A stretch of DNA of 64,000 nucleotides from Cervus elaphus (lineage: Eukaryota; Chordata; Mammalia; Artiodactyla; Cervidae), in assembly GCF_910594005.1 (NCBI RefSeq), contig NC_057848.1, positions 50,361,616-50,425,615 on the forward strand, given 5' to 3'. Made by a program: the position numbers and the translations under genes. Positions 1 through 11,090 of this stretch are shown here, one piece after another (the stretch's first letter is position 1; the number at the start of each line of letters is the position of its first letter). A model generated the notes under the pieces. It made no database searches and was not told the DNA's origin. It saw only the letters and a program-made list of their open reading frames with translations.

Positions 1-293
1 TGTGTAAAAGACTTGAACTATCTAATTTCAGAAAATTTTCATCAGTGGTTCTCATTACATATAATAACTATTGTTCCATATACCATATAAATTTGAAAAT
101 TTGATGAGACAGATGTATTAAAAGGAAAAAAAAATCTTCCTTAAAGAAGGAAAGTTTTAATGTCCATATTAAGGTACTTTGAAAGACTCTTCTTAGAGGT
201 AATAAGAAAGCCTATTATCTAAAATCATAAATATAGTTCCCTTCTGGAAGTTTTAATTAAATATATATTTTAGAGACAAATAAACTCAAACTT
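1..293. other. Unique AT-rich intergenic DNA
   Basis: No recognisable gene, RNA or repeat family. The stretch is AT-rich with short A and T runs and leads directly into the first SINE. Confidence 0.6.
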
Positions 294-571
294 GGGCTTC
301 ACTGATAACTCAATTGGTAAAGAACCCGCCTCTAATGCAGGAGACCCCAGTTCAATTCCTGGGTCAGGAAGATCCCCTGGAGAAAGGATAGGCTACCCAC
401 TCCAGTATTCTTGGGCTTCGCTTGTGGCTCAGCTGGTAAAGAATCTGCCTGCAATGTGGGAGACCGGAGTTCAGTCCCTGGGTTGGGAAGATTCCCTGGA
501 GAAGGGAAAGGCTACCCACTCCAGTATTCTGGCCTGGAGAATTCCATAGACTGTATAGTCCTTGGGGCAAG
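294..571 (+). mobile_element. Bov-tA SINE with two tandem tRNA-derived heads
   Basis: A tRNA-Glu-like head (gggcttcactgataactca, then a B-box-like gttcaattcctggg) runs to the ccactccagtattc segment at 397-410. A second complete head then begins at 411-412, followed by the Bov-A body (gaagattccctggagaag, ccactccagtattctgg, ccatagactgtatagtcc). The head-to-tail double-head arrangement recurs at 14595-14924, so it looks like a subfamily structure rather than a local accident. Bov-tA SINEs depend on LINE machinery, probably BovB, for mobility. No clear target duplication was seen. Confidence 0.9.
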
Positions 572-1224
572 TTTTGGTAGTAAGAGTAAGAGAGAGGACC
601 TAACAAGTATGCTAATTTGAGTCTCTCCTGAGTAAAACTTACTTTGGTGGAATTCTAATCCTGGAAATGTTGCTAAGATAATTGAAAGACAGTGTTACAT
701 AGAGAAATGCATAATATTCACATTCAGCAAAAGCTTTCCGAGACCCTCTTATCAGTACCAAATGAACTCAGAGTTGGTTACTCAGGTGTACGTATGAATT
801 AGGATCCAAACAGTCACTGTCTTGTCTCTATACATCAAATGACAAATCAGGGGAAATATATCAAAGGATGGATGTACAACTTTAACATCTTAAGCATTGA
901 ATTGATTCTTTTTCCAAGTCAAAGAAAATTGCAAATCTGTGAGCAATCTCTAGGACTACTGAACCCTATCTAATCCTGAGCCTGAAGGTATTTATAAAAT
1001 GGGTTGACATTGTGTTCTTCACCTAATGAGCCTACTTATCAAGGATTTCCAATATAGTCTTTGGTTTTCTCCATACATGCAATCAATATAGGCCACAGGT
1101 GAGGAAATACAGTCACTCTACCTATGTTATAAATGTCATGTAATTTCTTACATGGGAGCTTTTCACTAAATATGACAATAAAAGTAGCAATAACCACACA
1201 GCAGCAGAAACAACATGACAGCAA
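572..1224. other. Unique intergenic DNA, no gene seen
   Basis: Non-repetitive sequence by eye. The reading frames here are short and none resembles a known protein. Confidence 0.5.
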
Positions 1225-1440
1225 TAATGACTAATATTAATATTTGTTAAGCTTTTACTGTGTATTCAAGTTACCATGCCAAGCAATTGGTATGCATTAA
1301 CTTAATAATTTCATGTAACACCCTTAATGCTATTTTATGTCTTACTATCATATAATACCTTTAAAAGCCCCATGGTACATTGTTATTATTATCTCAAAAG
1401 ATGAGAAAGTTCCTGGGCCTAAAATATTCAGCTATTAATG
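1225..1440 (-). mobile_element. Degraded MIR-like SINE remnant
   Basis: The order of weak motifs matches the antisense MIR layout: a 'tttgttaagcttttactgtgt' type block near 1240, an 'aataatttcatgtaacaccctt' block near 1305-1330, and 'attattatctcaaaagatgagaaag' near 1385-1410. Divergence is high, so this is a pattern-level call only. Confidence 0.35.
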
Positions 1441-1990
1441 TTAGCTCCAGAAAATAAGATAGGGTCAGATCAAACACGCATTGGCTCATTGGACCATAGA
1501 GCACCTTACTTTTCTGAATTTTGTTGAGTGGAAGAGCATTCAGTGACTTGGCATCATGGATATTACCCCAACTACTTTCATGGTGATTGTCCCTTTACCA
1601 GTTATTGATGTATAGATTGGTGTATTATGTCTTGAATTTATTAAAAATCTCTGCAGCATATTTACTATCATTATATAATTATCCTGTATATGATTGAATT
1701 TCACACAGTGTTCATAAGTTTCCTTCCCTGCAGAGAATTTGAGGAAATGAGAAGTGAAGAACAAAGCTCTGCTAATTAGCTCAGGGCCTGTTTGTCTGAT
1801 GGGGGCCATCAACAAGGAAATTGAGAAGCAGTCAATGAAAGGACTTTTGTCTCAACAATACACAGAAAGGAACTGGCAAGATTTTGACAAATACAACCTA
1901 ACAACAAACATGCAAAAAGAAGCACTTCAATGAAATGTGGATTTAGAATACTCTAAATCAGGGATGTTTGCTAAACCATTGACTATAAGT
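1441..1990. other. Unique intergenic DNA, no gene seen
   Basis: No repeat family or coding similarity recognised. The minus-strand frame at 1540-1815 looks like chance: it has no homology I recognise and no splice or promoter context. Confidence 0.5.
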
Positions 1991-2068
1991 CTCCCTCTCT
2001 CCCTATATATCTATATCTATATCTATCTCTATATATAATATATTTATTAAGATATATGTATCTATATA
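1991..2068. repeat. Pyrimidine / TATC simple repeat
   Basis: Imperfect ctccctct followed by runs of tatatctatatc and tatata. It is a degenerate microsatellite. Confidence 0.85.
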
Positions 2069-2699
2069 TTGACATTTAAACTAGCCACACTAACCAAAGT
2101 AAAGAGACAGTTTGAAAGATTCAGTTAGTAAAGAGCCAAAGAAAATGAACACAAACTTCTCTTGCTCTAATTCAGTGTTGTTAGAAAGCAATGCATAAAG
2201 ATAAAACTCCATATGACAGCATGTTAGATCATAGAATATAGGCAAATATGCACCTATATGTGTATGATAATAATTCAGCATTAATAACTTTACATTTACC
2301 TTTTACACCAATTTCTTTATAGTTTAAAAATATGCTCAAGAAAAATACAGCACAAATCCTATACACCAAGATAGGGGAAACATTTAACCCCACTATTTTA
2401 AAACAAATATAAAACATAAATTCTAGAACTAAAAAAGTGGAAAACAAAATTTTAGACAAAAAATAAAATGAATAAATAAATTATAGAGAAAATAAAACTG
2501 AGTGAATTATTTTGGTAATGTTGAATGTTTTTAAAATTAAAATTTTCATTATATTTTATTATTTAATTTAATTTTGTTTTATTTTACTTTATTTCAGTAA
2601 GAACACTTAACATGAGATCTACCCTCAGAAAACTTTTAAGTACACAACAAAATATTGTTAACTATAGGCCTAGTGTAGTACCTACAGAACTTACTCATT
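2069..2699. other. AT-rich intergenic DNA, no gene seen
   Basis: Strongly AT-rich with A- and T-runs (for example 2540-2590). Nothing recognisable as coding. Confidence 0.5.
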
Positions 2700-2807
2700 T
2701 TTTTAAATTAATTTTTTAAATTAATTTTTATTGGAGTATAGCTACTTTACAATGTTGTGTTCATTTCTTCTGTATAGCACAGTGAATCAGTTATGCATAT
2801 ACATATA

Positions 2808-3015
2808 TTGTTGTTATTTAGTCTCTAAGTCATATCTGACTCTTGCAACCCCGTGGACTGTAGCCCACCAGGCTCCTCTGTCCATGGGATTTCCCAGAGA
2901 AGAATACTGGAGTGGTTTGCCATTTCCTTATCCAGGGGATCTTCCCAGCCCAGGGATTGAATGTATGTCTCTTGCATTGGAAGGTGAATTCTTTGCCACA
3001 GAGCTACCAGGAAAG
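2808..3015 (-). mobile_element. Bov-tA SINE, antisense, nested in L1
   Basis: Reads as the reverse complement of Bov-tA: tail side (ttgttgttatttagtctctaagtc), body (ggactgtagcccaccaggctcctc, tttccttatccaggggatcttccc), and head (ctttgccacagagctaccag). It interrupts the L1 3'UTR. Confidence 0.9.
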
Positions 3016-3725
3016 CACAGATACACATGTCCCCTCTTTTGTAGATTTCCTTCCCATTTAGGTCACCACAGAGCATTGCATAGAGTTTCCTGTGCTATAT
3101 AGCAGGCTCTCATTAATTATTTATTTTATACATAGTAACGTATATATGTTAGTCCCAATCTCCTAATTCTTCCCACACCCCTACCTTGGTATCCATAAAT
3201 TTGTTCTCTACATCCATGTCTGTTTCTGCCTTGCAAATAAGTTCATTTGTACCATTTTTCTAGATTTCACATGCAAGCAATATTATCGAATATTTGTTTT
3301 TCTTTTTCTGACTTCACTCTGTGTGACAGTCTCTAGGTCCATCAATGTTTCTACAAATGGCACAATTTCATTCCTTTTTATGGCTGAGCAACATTCCATT
3401 GTATATATGTACCACATCTTTATCCATTTCTTAGCCAATGGACATTTAGGTTGCTTCTACGTCCTAGCTATTGTAACAATGCTGAAATGAACATTGGGGT
3501 TACATGCGTCTTTTTGAATTGTGGTTTTCTCCAGGTATATGCCCAGGAGTAGGATTGCTGCGTCATATAGTAGTTCTGTTTTTAGCTTTTTGAGGAACTT
3601 CTATAATATTCTCCATAATGGCTCTACCAATTTACATTCCAACAAACAGTGTTGGAGGGTTACCTTTTCTCCACATCCTCTCCATCATTTATTGTTTTGT
3701 GCATTTTTTGATGATGGCCATTCTG

Positions 3726-3930
3726 GCTCAGCTGGTAAAGAACCTGCCTGCCAATGCAAGATACATAGGTTCAGTCCCTGGGTCAGGAAGTTTACCTGTA
3801 GAAGGAAATGGCAACCTGCTCCAGTATTCTTCCCTGGAAAATTCCAGATACAGAGGAGCCTGGTGGGCTACAGTCCATGGGGTTGCAAAGAGGCAGAATG
3901 ACTGAGCATACACACACATGCACATGCACA
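3726..3930 (+). mobile_element. Bov-tA SINE inserted in L1 ORF2, with short target duplication
   Basis: Head slightly 5'-truncated (gctcagctggtaaagaacc), then a B-box-like segment and a Bov-A body ending in a cacacacatgcacatgcaca tail. The 7-bp cattctg occurs at 3719-3725 and again at 3931-3937, where L1 sequence resumes, consistent with a target-site duplication. Confidence 0.9.
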
Positions 3931-4221
3931 CATTCTGACCAATGACTATCTCATTCTAATCTTGATTTGCACTTCTCTAATAATGACTGATATTGAGCAT
4001 CTTTTCATGTGTTTTTTAACCATCTGTATGTCTTTTTGGGGAAATGTCTATTTAGGCTTTTCCCACAATTTTTGATTGGATTATTTATTTTTTTATATTA
4101 AGCTGCATGAGCTGTTTGTATATTTTGGAGATTAATCCCTTGTCAGTTGCTTCATTTGCAAATATATTCTCCTATTCTGAAGACTGTCTTCTTGTTTATT
4201 ATTTCCTTTGCTGTGCAAAGT

Positions 4222-4389
4222 AGTAAAAGTGAAAGTCACTCAGTCATGTCTAACTCTTTGTGACCCCCATGGACTATACAGTCCATGGAATTCTCCAGGC
4301 CAGGATACTGGAATGAATAGCTGTTCCCTTCTCCAGGGGCTCTTCCCAACCCAGGGATAGAATCCATGTCTCCCACATTGCAGAAGGAT
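4222..4389 (-). mobile_element. Bov-tA SINE, antisense, outer left unit of a four-SINE cluster
   Basis: Starts with the tail (aaaagtgaaagtcactcagtc) and runs through the Bov-A body to cccacattgcag, where the tRNA-like head breaks off. It is joined head-to-head with the forward SINE at 4390. The L1 sequence tgctgtgcaaag sits just outside at 4209-4220. Confidence 0.85.
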
Positions 4390-4619
4390 TCTTTGGTGGC
4401 TCAATTGGCAAAGAATCTGCCTGCAGTGAAGGAGACTTCCTTCAACACAGGAGATCTGGGTTCCATCCCTGGGTCTGGAAGATACCCTGGAGAAGGATAT
4501 GGCAACCCACTCCAGTATTCTTCCCCAGAAAATCCCATGGACAGAGGGGCCTGGTGGTCTACAGTCCATGGGGTCAAAAGAGTCCGATACGACTTAGTGA
4601 TTAAATCCAAACCACCACT
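4390..4619 (+). mobile_element. Bov-tA SINE, forward, second unit of cluster
   Basis: Head (ggtggctcaattggcaaag), B-box-like ggttccatccctggg, Bov-A body and an accaccac tail. Confidence 0.88.
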
Positions 4620-4643
4620 ATCATAGTAACAATATTAAGTTTT

Positions 4644-4863
4644 AGGGTTCCCCGGTGGCTCAGATGGTAAAGCATCTGCCTGCAATGCCGGAGACCTGGG
4701 TTCGTTGTCTGGGTTGGGAAGATCCCCTAGAGAGGGAAAGGGTATCCATTCCAGTATTCCTGCCTGGAGAATTCCAAGGACAGAGGAACCTGGCAGACAA
4801 CAGTCCATGGGGTCGCAAAGAGTTGGACACAGCTGAGCAACTTTCATACACTCACTCACTCAC
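4644..4863 (+). mobile_element. Bov-tA SINE, forward, third unit of cluster
   Basis: Complete head (gggttccccggtggctcag), body, and a cactcactcactc tail. Confidence 0.9.
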
Positions 4864-4880
4864 TTAATTAATATAATTTT

Positions 4881-5077
4881 GGGCTTCCCTGTTGGGTCAG
4901 CTGGTAAAGAATCCACCTGCAATGTGGGAGACCTGGGTTTGATCCCTGGGTTGGGAAGATTCCCTGGAGAAGGGAACGACTACCCACTCTGGGATTCTGG
5001 CCTAGAGAATTCCATAGACTGTATAGTCCACGGGGTCACAAAGAGTCAGACATGATTGAATGACTTTCATTTTCACT
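4881..5077 (+). mobile_element. Bov-tA SINE, forward, outer right unit of cluster
   Basis: Head gggcttccctgttgggtcag through body to the tttcattttcact tail. L1 sequence resumes as tgctgtgaaaaag at 5078-5090, echoing tgctgtgcaaag at 4209-4220. Confidence 0.9.
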
Positions 5078-5452
5078 TGCTGTGAAAAAGCTTTTAAGTT
5101 TAATTCAGTTCTATTTGATTGTTTTTTGTTTTCATTATTCAGGGAGGTGGGTCAAAATAGATTTATGTCAATGAGAGTTCTGCCTATGTTTTCCTCTAAG
5201 AGTCCAACCTTACATTTTGGTCTCAATCCATTTCAAGTTAATTTTTGTGTATGGTGTTAGGTAGTATTCTGATTTCATTATTTTACATATAGCTGTCCAG
5301 TTTTTCCAGGGACACTTATTGAAGAGGCTGTCCTTTCTCCATTGCTTAGCATTGCCTGCTTTGTCATAGATTAATCGACCATAGGTATGTGGGTTTATCC
5401 ATGGGCTTTCTATCCTGTTCCACTGATCTATCTTTCTGTTTTGGCACAAGAC

Positions 5453-7984
5453 TGTATTGAATCCATCTTATTTGGAGTTTAACTGATTAACAATGTTATG
5501 ATAGTTTAAGGTGGACAGCAAAGGGACTCAGCCATACGTACATGTATCCATTCTCTCCCAAAACTCTTGTTCCATCGAGGCTAACACTGTATCTTGATTT
5601 AGGTAATAAATGTTAAAGAGTAAGGAAAACTACAAGCTCTTCAATACAGAGGCAATAGCTTATATGGAATAGTTTACTATTCCTTTATTCATCCATATTC
5701 ACTATTACTTTTCCTCTGCATCCCTTCCTAAACTTCCACACTCAACTTTTTAAACCTCCACTCAGTACTTTAGCTGTCAAGATGGCTGCCAAATTGTGAT
5801 TTTTATTGATTTTTTGCTCACTATTCATTTATTTGACAAAGACTTATTTAGCAAATCTGTGTGCAAAATATAGCACTAGGTTCTGGAGATAGAACATTTA
5901 ACAAAACTAGGTAACATTCTTTACTCATTTAGAGCTGACCCTCTATTTAGGTATAAGAAAGTGAAGGAAAGAAGTTCATTTAGGCATAAAGGTATTAAAT
6001 AAAAATTTTTAAATGCTTAATGAAATACATATTATCAAATGTAGGCATTCATAAACATTCCTTCTCCCAATACAGGCAAAGAATTAAAAATGCGTCACTT
6101 GATTTGTAAGTAGAGTATTAAGGGAAAAAAGCACTTAGAATGGAATAAGAATCACAGTCCCCGAGCTCATAAGGAATTGTATACCACTCCAGTAAGTTAT
6201 ACATTGGTGACACATTGACTATGCAGAGCTGAACATACTATGGGGGAGAAAGATTAAGAGACCAAGAGGTTTTAAGTAGAATGAAATGACTATAAAGAAA
6301 ATTCTATAGGTTTGGAAAACCAGGATCATCCTAGGAATTTATAGGTGCTAAAGATTATGGGAGGGTAATAGAGTTTAATTAGAGTTGTTCTGGACAGAAT
6401 ATGTAGATTCCTCTCTTACCCTAAATTTTGGAAGTAATAAAGATTAGAAATCTTTACTGGAGAGTATTTATATTAGTCACCACTGGTCCATAAACTCAGG
6501 TTATGAAATATACTGGAGAGTGAAATTGCAGCATACTATGAGCGTGTAAAACAGTGACAACAACAAACTAATCCTAGAGCCCGGGGGAGGCATCCCTGAA
6601 GAAGGAATTTTAAACTGAAAGATGAAGTATGATTAGAAATCACACAAGTGAATGTTAGAATCTGTGAAGGGTGGATTCTAAGAAGAAAGGATGGCATGCA
6701 GAAAGGCCTGGTGTTGAGATAGATCATGGTGTATGATCAAAGCTTCAAAAGAACAGCAGTATGCTTGAGACAAAGACATGTCACATCATATCTCATGAGT
6801 CCTGTATTAAAAACTAAGGTTGTAATGCTAAGATCAATTGCAAACTACAATCTATTTGAGAATAATAAGTAGACATTTGAAATGATTTGAATATGTCTGC
6901 AGAATAAGTCAGCTTCCAAGTACTTATAAAGACTGCTGTGTTGACAGAATTCTAGTGGTCCATGAAATTTGCCATGGAATTTTTGCCTTTATCATAACAT
7001 ACTCATCACTATGCAAGGCAATATAATGATGTGTGTGAAACAAGTAGCATATACTTAAGTGAGAGGTGAGAGATTATTTCAGGTTAACATAGTAATGGAA
7101 AGCCTCATAGAACAGGCAGAATTTGAAATAGTGTTTCAAAGAAGCATATAATTCTGATAAGCATCGCAGGGACAGTGGTTGACATAACGAAGGACCATAT
7201 TTCCTCTGAGGATACCGAGATGAAAACAAGATAAATATGAGAAAATGAGGGGCATTTTGGGCCCTGTGAGATGAATACTTTGGCATCATTGAGGCGAGTT
7301 ATAAGCCTCCATAAGTGATCACAAGATCATGAGCTTACTGTGACAGTGGGAATGGTATAACATGGAGGATTCATAAAACACATTCATAAATACCAAAAAG
7401 GAAATATTGTTGGCTTTGTTACACTTAGTCTGCATGGAGTCCTCACTTTCATATACTCAACAATGACACTCTAAAATGTCTTTCCTTTGCCTAATTTGGA
7501 CTTGTGTATCAGTTGACAAATAATAATTAGGAATTGTCACATACTGGTGCTAGCTGCCAGCCAGTAATTTAGTTTAGGTGGCATCTTCATCTATGTCCAT
7601 ACAGTTGCACCTGTTGGTACAAGTGTTGACTATTTAGGTACATTTTAATTTCATTTTATGACAAATGAGAGAGAATATGAATAAAAGAGAAAGCTCTGAC
7701 ACTTATAATAGCACAGGTCTCATGAATTAATTCAAACAAAATGAAGATGAAAATCTAGTGGAATGAATTCTGTCTAGACTTGTTGGATTTAAGCTTGTAC
7801 TAAATTATGAAAAGAAGAATTTTATGATAAATCACATCACAAAAATATATCAACTAAATGTGTATCTAAATAAGTTGTATTTTAGGATTTTAATTTGTTG
7901 TCTTTAAGAGCAGGAGGCCTTATGTAGTACAAAATTCTAATTTTGGCATGTGACATATTTGGCTTGGTATGTTTGCTCTGATGT
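5453..7984. other. Gene-free stretch with faint ancient repeat traces
   Basis: No coding similarity. Segment 5818-5945 resembles an antisense L2 3' end (tttatttgacaaagacttattta, then 'aacatttaacaaaactagg'). Segments near 6500-6740 and 7075-7300 carry weak L2-like phrases. All are too diverged for a firm call. Confidence 0.4.
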
Positions 7985-8296
7985 GCATTACAGTAACGGA
8001 GAAGGCAATGACAACCCACTCCAGTACTCTTGCCTGGAAAATTCCATGGACAGAGGAGCCTGGTAGGCTGCAGTCCAAGAGTTTGTGAAGAGTCAGAGAT
8101 GACTGAGCGACTTCACTTTCACTTTTCACTTTCATGCATTGGAGAAGGAAATGGCAACCCACTCCAGTGTTCTTGCTGGAGAATCCCAGGGATGGCGGAG
8201 CCTGGTGGGCTGCCATCTATGAGGTCACGCAGAGTCGGACACGACTGAAGCGACTTAGCAGCAGCAGGAGGAGCAGCAGCAGCAGCATTATAGTAA
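7985..8296 (+). mobile_element. Bov-A2 dimeric SINE with AGC microsatellite and target duplication
   Basis: Two Bov-A monomers (about 7997-8126 and 8141-8255) are joined by a tcactttcacttttcacttt linker. Neither has a tRNA head. The 3' end carries an imperfect AGC tract at about 8256-8284. The 12-bp gcattacagtaa (7985-7996) and gcattatagtaa (8285-8296) flank it as a target duplication with one mismatch. Bov-A2 is ruminant-specific, which supports the organism call. Confidence 0.93.
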
Positions 8297-8326
8297 AGGG
8301 CTGACAGTAGGAAATTTATGAAGGTG

Positions 8327-8772
8327 CAGGCACACCTCGGTGATCTTGTGGGTTCTGTTCCAGACCATCACAATAAAGCAAGTTATACAATTTTTTTGGT
8401 TTCCCAGTGCATATAAAAGTTCATTTTTACACTGTACTATAGTCTATTCATTGTGCAATAGCATTATGTCTAAAAACTTTACATGCCTTATGAAAATACT
8501 TTATTGCTAACTATGCTAACCATCATCTGAGCCTTCAATAAGCCAATAGTCTTTTTTTTTTTTTTTCTGGTGGAGGGTCTGAAATACTGGAAGAATTACC
8601 AAAACGTGACACAGAGACACAAAGTGAGCAAATGCTGTTGGGAAAATGGTGTCAATAAACATGCCTCAGACAGGGTTACCGCAAACCTTCAAGTTATAAC
8701 AAAGTAAAACAAAGCAAAAATCCATCAATATTTGCAATGCACAATAAAGTGCAGTAAAATGAAATATGCCTA
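8327..8772. mobile_element. Tigger1-type DNA transposon, internally deleted
   Basis: Left terminus caggcacacctcgg and right terminus gaaatatgccta are the degraded inverted ends of the pogo/Tigger1 family. Between them are about 250 bp matching one Tigger1 end (gttccagaccatcacaataaagc, ggtttcccagtgcatataaaag, ttgctggtggagggtct-like) and about 190 bp matching the other (gaattaccaaaacgtgacacag, caaatgctgttgg). These join near 8580, so the transposase region of the roughly 2.4 kb parent is missing and the copy is non-autonomous. Confidence 0.85.
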
Positions 8773-9399
8773 TTAACAAGGTTTTTTTTTGACATATGAG
8801 AGGAATTTTTTTTTAGAAATGCAGTTTTAAGTGTTGGTGAACATCAAGGTAGAAAGGTGCTAGAAAGCACTTAATAAAAGTAGAACTGAAGCTCAGATTG
8901 GATTTAAATGTTTGTTACTTATATGGCCAGAGGTATATGGATCATGAGAGTGGAATTCAAATGCCTAATGGATGAACAGATCCAAGAATATTGTGTAGAC
9001 ATTGCTCTTTCAATACTTATGTAAATAAATGAGGCAAGCAAGGTTTTGGATTTCTGAGTAGCTTAGAACTTGAACTAAGTTCTCTGCAAGAAGCTAGGAA
9101 CCATATTGCTATAAAATAGGCATTAAAATGTCTCAATCCACTAGCCTAGGGACTTAGTAAGAAAGTTGGCCTTCTTGAAAGTGTTATTTAAAAAAAATCA
9201 CCAGCAAGGAATTAGAACCCCAAGCCAGTGCCACACACACAAAAAACATAACAGTTCATACTGTACAAAAAGAATGAAAAGTGAAAACCAATAAAGTAAT
9301 ATAAAGGTAGCCTCAGAAACATTGAGACCTCTATAGGCTCAATGGTAGTAAAAATGAAACTGCTTGAAGCAAATCTGCATTGTCCAGAACATACAAGAA
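8773..9399. other. Intergenic DNA, no gene seen
   Basis: AT-rich. No recognised repeat family and no coding similarity. Confidence 0.45.
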
Positions 9400-10600
9400 T
9401 CCCATAAAAAAACAGTTACTCAGAAAATGAGGTTACAATTAAAATTGCATATTACCCATGGAGGCAAATCACTGAGAGAGTAAGAAAATAAAAATAATCA
9501 TAAAAAGTAACACATTGTGGAAAAGATTGAAATAGTCTTTCAAGTAAGTATTTTAAAAATAATCAAGAGTTAAAGGAAATAATAGTTACCAAAACAGCAA
9601 TATCAGAACATGAAAGCAAAAATAACAATCATGTAGAAATTCTTGAAATAAAAATACAGGCATAAATAATGTGAGGAAGATAAGAAAGTAGATTAGACAT
9701 AGTTGAAAAAGAGCTTATTGAAATAGAGTATAGATCTGAGGAGCTTAGCCAGATTGCAGCACAGAGCATCAAAGAAATAGAAGAAACAAGAGAGAAATCC
9801 AGTCAATGTGGAGGACAATATTCAAAAAGATCAAGTCAAGAAATATCTAACCAGAGTTCCAGAAGAGAGAATAAAGATGAGAAAGAGACAATTTTCCAAA
9901 AATAGTTGCTTGAGAAGTTCCCAGAACTGAGGAAAGACAAAACTGCTTAACCTTAAGGAATGCAGTAGGTACTAAATAAAATCCCAAATAACAAACTTAC
10001 ATCTAGACTCCTTAAGTGGTAAAAATGAGAAGTGTCAAAGTCAAATCTTAATGCCTACCAGAGGAAAAAAACACTTATTTCCAATAGAACTCTAATCAGA
10101 CTCATGTAAGACTTCTCATCAACAGCAATGCATGTCAGAAGAAAATGGAATGTTTTCAGAAACCTGATAGAACACAACTCCTTGGGGACTTCCCTGGTCA
10201 TCCAGTGGCTAAGAATCTGCTCCCAATGCAAGGTGTCTGAGTTTGACCCCTGGTCAATGAACTAGACCCACATGCCAAAACTAACAGTTTGCATGTTGCA
10301 ACTAAAGATCCCATACACTGCAACAAAGATGGAAGATCCCTTGTGCTGCAAGTAAGACCTGGCACAGCCAAATAAATACATAAATAAATATTTTAAAGTG
10401 ATAATAATAATGATGATAGCTGCAGAATTTAAAAGCAACATGAGTTTAAAATGCTGGACAACAATAGTTGAAAACTTGCAAGAGATGTTTGATTCACTGC
10501 ATACTAAGATCTTTGTGAGAAAGAGGATATAGATACTGATTCATTATAGTATTTTTAGGTTAAGCACACATGTTACAATGTAAAGGATACCACTAACATA
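9400..10600 (+). mobile_element. Ancient L1 (L1M-type) remnant, sense
   Basis: Purine-rich, with phrases recalling the old mammalian L1 3' region: gagaagttcccagaactgagg near 9911, 'gacttctcatcaacagcaatgcatgtcagaagaaaatgg' near 10110-10150, and 'attcactgcatactaagatctttgtgag' near 10490. No frame survives. A CHR SINE interrupts it. It could instead be a HAL1-type element. Confidence 0.4.
10185..10394 (+). mobile_element. CHR-type tRNA-Glu SINE, forward
   Basis: Begins gggacttccctggtcatcca with gtggctaagaatctgc and ttgacccctggtcaa. It then has the CHR-specific body (tagacccacatgccaaaac, gttgcaactaaagatccc) and ends in a taaataaata tail. This family is older than the Bov-tA SINEs and is shared by cetartiodactyls. 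Confidence 0.85.
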
Positions 10601-10979
10601 ATATAAATACAAATTTAGGACAAGTAGAGGAAAGAAAAAATGTATGAAACTATGATAGAAACTTGATCAATTCATATGGCAGGAAATGTAGTAGAGATGA
10701 ATCCAATTACATAATAATCACAAGTAAAACTATTAAATAATCTAGTAAAAGACTGGTAGAGATACAATCCATATATGTCTTAATGAAGATAGACTGCCAA
10801 AATATGGAAAAAAATGATAGTACTACTAGTATTAACCAGTAGCAGACCAATGAATAGGATGGAATACTGTAACATTTTTAAAATAAATCAACTATTTATC
10901 ATCTATATATCAATCAATCTATGTATCCATTTAACCTGTTCAGATAGCAAGAACATGATGATTTTTTAAAATACAGAAT

Positions 10980-11090
10980 TATGTTGCGATATTATATCAT
11001 TTATATATGATATTTATAATATAAATGATATAATAGTCAATTATATAATTTTAAAATATCATGATATAACATAGAACTTCAAAGCATTTT
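10980..11090. repeat. AT-rich palindromic tract
   Basis: Arms attatatcatttata (10991-11005) and tataaatgatataat (11020-11034) are perfect reverse complements around a 14-nt centre. More atat-rich sequence follows. A cruciform-prone simple sequence rather than a gene feature. Confidence 0.75.

Larger units (their letters stand above)
2700..5452 (-). mobile_element. LINE-1 3' end, antisense, carrying nested SINEs
   Basis: On the minus strand this is an L1 3'UTR (2700-2807 and from 3016) running into the ORF2 C-terminal region. Diagnostic antisense blocks include 'tattggagtatagctactttacaatgttgtg' near 2730, the 'cattccattgtatatatgtacc' block near 3400, 'atgcccaggagtaggattgctg' near 3540 and 'tcttttcatgtg' near 3995. 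L1 sequence resumes after each SINE at 3016, 3938 and 5078. The ORF2 frame is ruined by indels. Its 3'UTR type is the older artiodactyl one, different from that at 20.4-20.7 kb. Confidence 0.9.

Noticed and set aside
3521..3905. 126- and 95-codon open frames
   Set aside because: They read through antisense L1 ORF2 DNA into a forward SINE; neither strand or frame matches the L1 coding sense.
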